Source of the DNA: Dryas octopetala
Lineage: Eukaryota > Streptophyta > Magnoliopsida > Rosales > Rosaceae
Assembly: GCA_963921425.1 (NCBI GenBank)
Contig: OY992840.1
Coordinates: forward strand, 14,982,621-15,046,620
Direction: 5' to 3'
Length of the DNA: 64,000 bases
The translations under genes and the position numbers were made by a program. Every line of letters begins with the position of its first letter. Position 1 is the first letter of the stretch. The notes below the pieces were generated by a model. It searched no databases. It was not told the DNA's origin and was given only the letters and a program-made list of their open reading frames with translations. Shown piece after piece: positions 34,635 to 45,500 of the stretch.

Positions 34635-36667
34635 ATGGCGAAGAGAAAGCCTAGGAAAAACAATGCCCCCATTACCGTCGATCTCGACGACGATCTCCAC
34701 TCTCCCATTTCAGGCAAGTCCTTCTCTGTCTTGGCTTCTCTGTTGTCGCTACTCTGCTGTTTCATTCACTGTTTCTTTTGCTTTGCTTCAATTTTCTGGT
34801 TGGAATTGCCATACACTTTGTTCTTTTCCAAGTTTTAATCTTTTATTTAGTGTTGGGGGATTCATGGAAACGCTTGTCCTTTAAATTAAAGAGGGAATCT
34901 TTTATAAATAAAGTTAAAATTGTTTGTAGTTTTGTTTAAAATTGTTTCTTTATGTATATTCTCTTAGATAAGGTTCTCATGGACCTAAATTTTGGGCTTT
35001 TATTTGGGAATTGATAGCAAAATAGCATGGAATGGAAATTAAATGAGAGAGAATTTGGGGTTATACAGAAATTTGGTTGAATATATTGGATATGGGTTAT
35101 CTGGTTGTGTTGGTATTACTTTGTCTTTTAATCTGAGTGTTATAAAACTCTACATCATATGAGAGAACCCTTTTGTTCTTATAATATTCCAGCACTCAGA
35201 TTACTAGGCAAGGAATATCAAAAGTAAAATTCATTTGCATCTTGTTAGCTTATGTACTAGTTAGTGAATTGTTTGATGGGTTAGAGTGTTTGTGTCCTCC
35301 AACAGAGATTTACAGAGAACAATTGTCGAAGCATCGCACTTGTTGGATGCATGTTTTAGCATCTTCGAAAGCTCAAAAGAAGAGAATAACTAAAAGTGAA
35401 ACTGAAGTGATTAAAAAGAGATCGCCGTGCTTTTTAAACTTTCCTCACCGGGAGAGGTCAACGAGGAGATTTAAACACCGCAAGGATGCCAAGCAGGCAG
35501 CACCACTAGCTCAGAAGTCAACAAAGAGATTAAACCACCGCAAGGATGCCAACCAAGCGGTATCATTATCTCAGAGGTCAACGAGGAGATTTAACCACCA
35601 CAAGGATGCCAACCAAGCAGTATCACTACCAAGAGAAAAACAAAAGCTAAACTCTGAAGAGTTTTCATGTTACTTTGAGTAAGTCCTAGTTTCAACTTTT
35701 AAGTAATCTGCTGAGGAAATGTAGCCCCAAACTTATCATATGGGATTTTGTTTGAAATGTTTAGGAACTTATGGAAGAGCTTCTCAGAGGATAAGAGGAC
35801 TTCTTTCACATACCTTGACTGTTTATGGTTTGATTTGTACATGAAAAAATCCTACAAAGCCAAGGTTCTGACCTGGATTAAGAAGAAGCATATCTTTTCA
35901 AAGAAATATGTTCTTGTTCCTATTGTTTGCTGGTAGCTATCTTCCATTACCTTGACCTAAAATCCTTCCATTCTATTAATGCTTACAGTTCTAACATTTT
36001 CTAATTTGAAATGCACCTTTTTTAGGAGTCACTGGCGCCTCTTAATTCTCTGCCATATTGGTGAGAGTGTGCAATCAGAAACCCAAAAACCATGCATGTT
36101 GTTGCTTGATTCTCTTGAAAAGGCAGATCCGAGGCAGCTTGAACCATATATAAAAAGGTATATTTTTTCTTTAGCAAAACCTGTCTCCCTTATTTCTGGA
36201 CCATATTTATTGGATGTGCCATTCGGTTTATCATTGTTTTCAGATTTGTAAAAGACATTTATGAAGCAGAGGGCACACGTCTTATCTACGATATTCCTTT
36301 GTTGGTGCCTCAGGTGACCTAACCATGATCTCTGTGACTTTCTCTATTCATCTTTGAAAATGTTTATATTTACTTAAAAAAATAATTTTTCAGGTGCCAC
36401 AGCAGAGAGATGATGTAGAATGTGGTAACTTTGTTCTCTACTACATTAATTTGTTCATGGAGGGTGCTCCAGAGAATTTTAGCATTGAGGGCTACCCTTA
36501 CTTTGTAAGTTTTTCCCTTTTACCATGTGTTTATTCTATGAAGCACAGTTCATGTATTGTTAGTTATGCACTTTACCTTTCTCTGGAAATTGCAGATGCA
36601 AAAGAATTGGTTTACCCCTGAAAGCTTAGACTGCTTCTGCCAGAAACTCTATTCCTCTGCTAAGTGA
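34635..36667 (+). CDS. Ulp1-family (C48) cysteine protease, SUMO-specific type
   Basis: Predicted protease that processes or removes SUMO-like proteins. Seven exons: 34635-34713, 35306-35678, 35765-35932, 36026-36157, 36244-36313, 36394-36504 and 36596-36667 (334 aa). The catalytic residues are His 209 (SHWRLLIL), Asp 235 (MLLLDSLE), Gln 278 and Cys 284 (VPQQRDDVECGNF). The Q-C spacing of six residues matches Ulp1. Intron 1 has a GC donor in AG|GCAAGT. A basic region before the catalytic domain holds three tandem 20-residue repeats (residues 77-136). The subclass is uncertain; from memory, Arabidopsis At3g48480 is the likely counterpart. Confidence 0.88.
35455..35634 (+). repeat. three tandem 60-bp units in the protease gene
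   Basis: Each unit encodes (R/K)ST(R/K)R(F/L)xHxKDAxQA followed by four or five variable residues. Units start at codons for R77, K97 and R117. The units differ at several positions, so the expansion is not recent, but all stay in frame. Confidence 0.92.
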
Positions 36668-38940
36668 TGTCCATAAACTTAACAGTGAAAGAAAAGTCCA
36701 TATGTTTTGGTTGACTTCAGGTGTACATTTTATGTAGATTGGTTTAGCCAATTGTAGTTCCAAATGGATTCATGGTGAAAGGTGCAATGAATCCAGGTAG
36801 TTCATGATGCAATGAATGTTTAAGTGGATAGATGAATGCTTGTTCTTAGGATGATTAAGTATCACAGGAAAAGCTTAACTTAAGAAACCTTTTTGGCTAA
36901 TGAGAGAGAATTTTGAATATTATAGATGTTGACTCCTTTTTGGCTGGTCTGTATTTCCTTGTTGCAAATTACAATTTAGTCTTGATTTTATGAACAAGAA
37001 GATAGTTGAGCTTGATAGTTGACAGTGCACAGTGCACAGTTTTGACAGTGTATTAACATGCGCAATGAAACCCACATGTAACTCTCCTGATGTAGAAACG
37101 ATCTCTTAGACAATCAGTTCTTTTTGGGTATAATGGAGGATACTTTTCGCGCCAAATGAGAGTTTAAAGATAAATTAATCCCAGCAAACATGCTTTTTTT
37201 TTTTGGGGGATCCACAAACCCTCTAAACATGTTAAGAGTGGCCTGCAGGCATTTAGAGCCAAGAGTTGCTTGGCTAATTAAAATTGGATATTAATGAAAG
37301 CAAACATCTTCAATGGAGATCTGGAGATCACTTCCACTAGTGAATAGGATGGAACATCTATCAATTCGACGACAGACCGGCTCATGCTATTAATAGTAGC
37401 ATCTACTAGATTGATTAATTATAATCCAATACACAACAATGTCAAGGTGCTCGAATTGATCATAATTTTATTTATTTTCTTTAGGTCAGAGATTGTTAAA
37501 GATATATATGTACGATTTTTTTATGAAGAATGTGTCTGTTCAGAAAGAATTTCGGTTGAAAAATCCAAGTTACAAGATCAACGAAGTGGTGGGTGATGAA
37601 AATAATGGCAACTCAAGATGAATGGTAGTTAAAACGTTACTCTATTCATAATAAATGGTAGCTAAACGTTTCTCAATGCACTAACCACCACCATTCTGTC
37701 ACAGCAGTTATGTGGCATTTGGGAACTAGAATCAGAGGAATGAGGTAAAATAGGTCTATCAACTATCATAGGCTTTTCAGATGTGTAATCAGAATAGTCT
37801 GAATCACTTCCTTTCAGTACAAGATTGTAACTTTTGCTGCATTCTACAGGTACAGCTGAACAACCTGAACAATGGCTTCTTCACTTTTGCACACTATGAA
37901 TCAGAAGCACAAGGTAAAAGATTGATCCGGATCTCCACATTACCGCCAAATAGAGGTTCCATGACTCCTCAGCCTTAGATACATAATCAGGATGGCAGAA
38001 TTCCAATTCAGCTATCGCAAGACCTAAAATTGACCATTACTCAGTTTAATATGCATGAGTGTAAATCTTATTTATAATAAAAACCTATCTTCATGATTAT
38101 AAAGATGAGAACAGTTTGGGTGAATGGAAATTCATCCAACAAATGCAAAACAGAATATACAGTAGTTAATACAGATTATCTTGAGTGATAACTTTCCTTG
38201 ATTAACAAGCAAAGAAGACAACTTTCCTTGTTTTTTCAAAAAATTCTTGAGTGAATTGGATTGGCATAAATCTGTAGCTTTCTTCCATATGGATTCCAAC
38301 TTCCATCACTATCCTTCTGCATTCCAAACTTCATATTGCATAAACAAGTGGCATAGTTCTTGAAACTCTGCCCTGTGGATGATATACCACAAAAAAATTC
38401 ATCTGGGACTGTCCAATCAGACCTCTAAAAAAATATTTGGAAAAATTGGACAGTTTCGAGACCCTAATTTGGGGCCGATTATCTGGAGTTGTAAAGGTCT
38501 GATTTGGGTGATCTTTATATGGTTGTAAAAAGGATATGCATATCTTTAAACTCAGTATAATTTTTTTGAATTTGGTGGAGGTTTAATGGGTCTAGCGTCG
38601 GGCCAAAGTTGAGATAAAAACTAAAAAAAAAAAGTTCTTAATTAGCACAAAATGAAAATTTCAATTCTCAGTTAACACAAAGTGTCCTGAATAGAGACAT
38701 GGGGTATAATTGGAGTCCTTTAGCTAAAATGTTTCCTATTATAATCTAAATGGATTGGTAACACCACGTCATCATGTCACGTGGTGTCACGGTCACATAC
38801 AATAATTTTATGTGTGGTTGATTACCAAGATAACCTCAGCGATGTCAAACATCATGTTGTTTTACCGCAACACAAGGTTAATGCGGTGCGCAGTTCACGT
38901 GCGCAATGGGCCAAGATTTTTTGTTTTAGCTAGGACGCTT
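36668..38940. other. intergenic, no supported gene
   Basis: AT-rich sequence downstream of the protease. A stretch at about 37851-37978 reads as an exon-like frame (after ACAG, ending GSMTPQP), but I recognise no family and no partner exons. A CACGT-containing imperfect inverted repeat lies near 38765-38785. Confidence 0.4.
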
Positions 38941-38944
38941 TAGG

Positions 38945-39245
38945 CCAAGGTTAAACAGGGGTGGGTCAGTGTTGGTAACCGACCCGAACGGCCCTTATCG
39001 ACATCAACGAACAGCGAAGGAGCACAAAACGGATTGATGTCGATTCGACTATGGGCAGTTACTGACTTTTCGGGTTCGGTTAGGCTCAGTGGCTGTTCGG
39101 GGTTTTGGTGTTTCGAGGGGGGGCGGCGTCCAAGCCGTTTTCGATGCCGAAGAAAGCAGTACCGTTCGGTCAAACCACTGAAACCAATTTTCAACCAATA
39201 ACCACCAAACGGCTTGGATAAATTTTGGGATAAAAAAATCCCCAC
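38945..39245. repeat. dispersed TTCGGT-rich repeat, copy 2
   Basis: GC-richer island that shares its core with 22160-22300 (GGGTTCGGTT, GGTTTTGGTGTTTCGAGGGG, CGTCCAAGCC). The 101-aa frame on the - strand runs through it but is not conserved in the other copy. Confidence 0.6.
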
Positions 39246-40611
39246 TCTAGGTTAAATGGTTAATACTCTGCGTTTTTCTGGTTGCGTGGTTCAGCAAATT
39301 AGTTAGGGGAATTAAATTTTTTAGTTGAACTTGGGAGTGAGTGGAAAGCTAGGACAACCAATGGCGAAGACATGGTGGGTGGCAATAGGGTCAACCGACC
39401 CCTATAGCGTTTTTTTTTTTTAATGATATTGAAGCATTTTTTTATTAATTATTAATAATGAATTTTTTTTTAGAATATATTGACAATGAAGTTGATGAAT
39501 ATAGTAAAAATTTAGATAGATTTGATGTATTATCGAATTGATCATTTTGAGTTCCTTTCTCTTTTACCATTTATCAAAAAACGAAAAAAATCACTTTTTT
39601 TTATCTATTTATAAAATGTGTATGGATTTTGTGAACGTGACATATTTTATGTGGGTTTTTTAAAAAAAAAAAAAATTAAGGGGGGAATAGAAGATTGAAC
39701 TTGGGTGTACAGGGAGTAATTATATGGCTCTTCCAACTTGACTACTCTAACGACCGCATATTTCACATAGGCTCGAAATACCCAATGTTAAAATTTATAA
39801 TTATAATGGATTCATACTAGTTAGATCATAAGAGGGTTACTTGGTTTGTTATCACAATAACCTCTTCTACTTATTTTTAAGCATATAATACGTATTAATT
39901 TTATATATTGCCTTTTTTTTATAGGTTGCCCTCACGAGGTTTGGTAAAATTTTTTGAAACTCTAAAAATATTATTTGTTTAATAAAACTATTAAAAGTGC
40001 ATTATTTAATAATAACTTAATACATTAAATTATTTTATAACAAAACAACTATAGTTTATAAAGATGAATAAGTAAGTTATAGTTTATTACATGTGCTAAT
40101 AAGTCCACTAAATTGTGCAATATTTGTTAACACTCTAAATGCGATTTCTTGAAGAAACAGTGATCGTCAATCATTTTTACATAATATGTTGGTCATAATA
40201 AATTTACTTTTTTAACATATGATAACCAAATATAAATTTGTGTCTCAATGAGTTAGTATAAAACCTAAAATGTAAGTGCTTTCAAAAAATACTACCAATG
40301 TAAAGAAAAACTTGAGTTGATATTAAATGATTCATTATTGAATATATATATATATATCTATTTAAGATATTGGAAGAAATTAAAAGAAACTATAGTTAAA
40401 ACTATGAGTTAAAATTTACCCCCAATGAGTAAAATTCCTAGTATAATTGATTTCCTAATTATGGATTTGGGTATAGCTTGCTTGTCTTACTTCTTTCAAT
40501 TGTTTATTTGTATATTGGTTTCTATTTGTATAGATTGTCACCTTCTTGTATTTAAAAATTGAATCTTTTCTTAGAGAAAATATATGGGTCGGCTTATGTA
40601 GCAAGGAAACT
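39246..40611. other. intergenic, nothing recognised
   Basis: Very AT-rich with poly-A and poly-T runs. No frame or element end could be supported. Confidence 0.45.
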
Positions 40612-41799
40612 GTAGAAACGACTTGAGACACCCTAAGAAACGACTTGAGATTCTCTAAGGCACGACATGAAAACTGTAGGGTATGATTTTAGAAGTGTGA
40701 AAACATGACTTGAGATGTCACTAGATACAATTTGAAATGCATCAAAGGTATAAACTATTAAAATGTCTAGAATTACGAACTAAAATTCTCAAGGAACGAC
40801 TTAAGATGCCCTAAGGAACGACTTGAGATGCACTATAACATGAATTGAGAAACTCTAAAATATGACTTGAGAGACATAAAAACATGACTTTCACAAGATA
40901 CAATTTGAAATACATTAAGGGTATAAACAATTAAATGTCTCGATCTACGAACTGAAATTCTCAATGAACAACTTTGGATGCTCTAAGGAATGACTTGAGA
41001 TGCTCTAAAGCACGACTTGAGAAACTCTATGGTATGACTTTTAAAGCGTGATAACATGACTTGAGACATCACTGATTACAATATAAAATGCATTAACAGT
41101 ATAAACATTTAAAATACCTCGTACTTAGTGATATCTCAAGTCATGTTATGATGCTTTCAAAGTCATACCCTAGAGTTTCTTAAGTTGTTCCTTAGAGCAT
41201 CCGAAGTTGTTCCTTGAGAATTTCAATTCATAGTTCGAGACATTTTAATTGTTTATACCCTTAATGCATTTCAAATTGTACCTTGTGCAAGTCATGTTTT
41301 TACATCTCTCAAGTCATATCCTAGAGTTTCTCAATTCATGTTATAAAGCATTTCAAGTCGTTCCTTAAGGTATTTTAAGCCGTTCCTTGAGAATTGTAGT
41401 TCGTAGTTCTAAACATTTTAATGGTTTATACCCTTGATGCATTTCAAATTGTATCTAGTGACATCTCAAGTCATGTTTTCACACTTGCAAAGTCATACTC
41501 TACAGTTTCAATGTCGTGCCTTAGAGAATCTCAAGTCGTTTCTTAGGGCGTCCCAAGTCGTTCCTTAAGAATTTCACTTGTGTAGGTCTTGTAGGTCGAG
41601 ACATTTTAATTGTTTATACATTTGATGCATTTCAAATTATACTTGGTGACATCTCAAGTCATGTTTTGACGTTTTCAAAGTTATACCCTAGAGTTCTCAA
41701 GTCGTTCTTTAAGGCATCCGAAGTCGTTATTTAAGAATTTCAGTTCGTAGCTCAAGACATTTTAAACATTTATACCCTTGATGCATTTCAAATTACATC
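40612..41799. repeat. inverted block of the 179-bp satellite
   Basis: Bases 40612-41120 carry about three monomers in reverse orientation (ACGACTTGAGA, GCATCAAAGGTATAAAC). Bases 41124-41799 carry about four in forward orientation (CTCAAGTCATGTT, GTTTATACCCTTGATGCATT). The two halves meet head to head near 41120. The forward half stops abruptly at a CT-rich tract. It is the same family as the large array from 53749, more diverged. Confidence 0.92.
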
Positions 41800-41997
41800 T
41801 TTCTCTCTCTTTGTCCCTCCCTCTATTCCTCTCTCTTCCTCTATGTCTCTTTCTCTCTTTTCCTCTCTGCTTTCTGCACACCCTCACCCTGTTGCTGCAC
41901 CTCCCCTCCCCACCCTGCCCAACCCACTGGCTTGCGCATACCCAAAACCCGTTGGCGAGTCCCAACATCAACATCCCGACAAGACAGAGATGGAGAA

Positions 41998-42032
<35 letters not shown>

Positions 42033-42565
42033 AAAAAAAAAAAAAAAGAGGAATAGAGGAAAGATGAAGAGAGATGGACGAGGTAGGCAGCATCGGCGGG
42101 TAGGGCTTGGTAAGGCTATTCTTTTTTCATTTTTTCATTTTTTCTTGTTTTTTGTTTTTATTTTTAATCTTTTTTATCATTTATATCACGTGTTCTCTGT
42201 GTTTTTTAAATTCACCGAAAACATTATTTAATCGTTTTCTTAATTTACACTGTAAACTGAAAATTCTATTTTATGTTTTTTAAAAACTGTTTTCTCAATA
42301 CGGCAACCAAACGCATTTTTGTCATATTTTTAAATTTGTAAAATGAAAAACGGTTTTTGAAAACGTTACCAAACGCGACCTAAATATATTTCATCCATTG
42401 TCAATTGATTGATAATTGAACTAATAAAATAATAAAATACAGGCTTATGGAACGCTTGTTACACCACCATGTACAAATAACGAATTTAAATTTTAATTAG
42501 TGGCATGGACTATACAAAACAGTTTACAAAAGGCAAGAAGTAATTTTCCTTTTGGTAAAATAACA
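41800..42565. other. CT and GA tracts, TEL2 3' flank
   Basis: A CT-rich tract (41800-41865) is followed by a GA-then-A tract (41998-42050). The frames across them are low complexity. No gene is seen before the TEL2 stop. Confidence 0.5.
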
Positions 42566-45500
42566 TTAGTATTTCACATTGGAGTGAGGGATTATAATTG
42601 TCCCCTTGGATAGACTGGAAGGAAGCCCGACATTCTTCGAAATGGATGTACTTTCTCTTGTCTCTAGTGCTCGGGAAGCTTGGAGGGCCATCTCAGCATG
42701 GAGTTGCAGACATTTCAAAGCCATCTAAGATAAGAAAAATATATGTAAACAACAGGTCACGGGAGCATATGTAAATTTCATCAACCTTACAGCAAATAAA
42801 ATCGAAAGAGAGGATAAGAGCTGGCAATGAGCAATGAAAGAAGAAGCTTTCGGTGGGTGGGAGGAATACGCCTCTTTCTCACAATCACCTATCATGTGAG
42901 CAGCACGTGATGGTAGCTGTGAGAGAGGGGGTATATAACTGCCCCATTACTGGCATTCCATTCCGGAATTTTTACAATTGAGAGAGATATGACATCGGCA
43001 GATGCACTTCCCTCCCCAACAAATATAAGAGTTCAGATACTGTTCAAGAAATTGTTTTCGATGGCACAATGTTCATTTAGCATATTCAATCCCATAATAT
43101 GAACAGCATTCAAGTCAAGTTATCATGTACCCGTTTTAAATATAGGCAGTAAGGTGATGATAAGAAAACTGTGCATGAAATCTGAATCATGTATGGAGCT
43201 TTAGAATTAGTTGTTTACCATATAGCACTCTCTATCCGTGTCTGATTCAGCTACGTGAAGGGCCCATGTGCGAACCCATTCAAGCCCATTAGAAATTTCA
43301 GCATTTCCTTCAACCAAGGAGGTTGCTACATGAGAGGGATGAAGTGATAGCAATATGCATGAAGCTGCAAAAAGGACAGCTCTTCTGACATAAGCTTCCT
43401 TGTGAAGACATACCTCCCTACATGAAGTTAACACCATGGAATTTAGTGACAAATTATACAGTTTAATGCATATATACAGTGGTGAAGCTGCCATTAGGAC
43501 ATTGATATAATCATCATCTTACTTCTCACAAAGACATTTTTGCGACCGGGTCAAAAATACATTTTACACTTAAAAGGGTCTGGCAGTATTTTGAAATTAC
43601 ATGCTGGTTTTTTCTGTTCAATACCTGGATCTTAGCATATCTAGAAGAGGGACAGCCAGTGCAGATGCTTCCGGATGCATAGCTGCACATTTCATACAAA
43701 CACCAAGCATATGGATGAGTTTCCCCAGGACGATAAAATCTCTATCAAGCAAGTCAACACCCTGCCTTCTCTTATCGAAGCCCTGCATGGCAGGAAGAAT
43801 AAATGCTGCTGCATACACTGGAAACTTATTATGGGACCATTCCGTTTGGGTTTTTTGTGTATTTACTGATCTTAGGCTCCATTGGCGTGTCTTTCCTCTC
43901 TTAATCTGACCAGGTTTTGGGGGAAGTTCCCTCTCATAACGATTTGTCCAGTTCAGTAAAGATTCTGATTCTGAAATCTCTTTCCAGGGACCAGCTCCAG
44001 GGGGCCCTATGTCGCTAGGCAAGAACCAAGATTGGGTCTCTGATGTGGTTGATATGAGGGCCCTAGTCTGATGTTTAGGCTTTATAATTTTAGTATCAGC
44101 AAGCTCCTGAGCAGCCTCAGTCATTACATCAAGTATCATTATGCGTTGACTGACATCTATAACAGGTGAATATAGTAGTTTGTTTAGAGTTTCAACAGAC
44201 TCCAATGGACATGTGACAAGCAAAGCAACCAATGTTCTTTGTCTCTTGTCTTCGTATGAATCTTCCTCTCCTTCTACAGCCGAGTCAGAGCAACGAACCT
44301 TTACAAGAGTTCGAACAAGATCACTTGCTACATGCTTAAGCTCATCAGGAGATGCTCGCACAAGTTTTTCAGCAACATCAAGAGCCTTCTCCACCTGCAA
44401 TGTAAAAAATAAAAGTGACAATCTAGAAGAGAATTTGTTGCACCAAGTTTTCAAAGAACAGGCTGAACTGCCAGGGAGATTGCACCAAAACCTACTGCAC
44501 TCTAGTAATCCAACCATTTGTCATACCAACTCCCTATTTATTGCAAGAAGCCAAGGACAATATTCATCTAGCATTCTAAATGTTTACTAAAAGATCTCAC
44601 AAGTTCCACTGAAAGGTAGGCCTCATGTAGTCTAAATTATATGGAGATGAATTTTAGACCAATGCAATTAGTTTACTTACCCCGTCAGGATCATCAGATT
44701 TCCGAAGTGCCCCAACTACATCAACCAACTGTGAAAATTTTCTTTTCAAATCTGCATCGTCATCTGACAAATCATATGGCTGTAAAGATGAGTCACTCGA
44801 GACATCAGAATTCTCACTAGCATCATCGTTGTCATCTTCATCAGAGACTGAATCATAATTTAGTGTAATTGGATCAATGATCTCGTCTGGATCAACCAAC
44901 TTGGATTCAGATAATCTCTTACTTCTACCCTTCCCATTACTTGCTATCCCATCACTGGCTTTGTGGTTTAAGCCTTTTTTCAGCACTGAGGTAGATGCTT
45001 CAGATTTTTCAATACCCTGTTCTGTGCAGTTTGCAGTTTCCAGAGTCCCTTTCTCAGGGATAGACAACCCAAATTCCCAGTCAATAGTCTCTTGTACACT
45101 ATCATCAAGGTACAGAGGATTTTTCGGGTCAATCACCTTGGAGAACACTAATGCAACACTGCTAGCCATTTTCCGTACTAAATGATTAGGGCTTTCCAGC
45201 CTACCTGCCAGCAAAAAGGACATGATATAACAGGAAGATACTAACCACCAACATTGCAAGACACTACTGCAGAGAAGGTGAAAGGAATTTACAGCTCACT
45301 CCTTGGAGAATTGAATGCATCACATCCTTCGTCTCATCTAGTTCCTCTTTAGACATCTTCTCCAGGGAAAGGCCTACAGCTGCAGATACATCTGATATTA
45401 CAAGATTAAGGTGCAACAAAATTCGAAAAAAGCATTATGAAATAATGAAGTTTTCTTTAATCCAACAGGATTTGTTAATGAAAAGTTACGTATGACATGT

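Noticed and set aside
37384-37978. Two frames of 65-70 codons downstream of the protease
   Set aside because: No recognised family, no convincing splice partners, AT-rich context. Noted only as part of the intergenic description.
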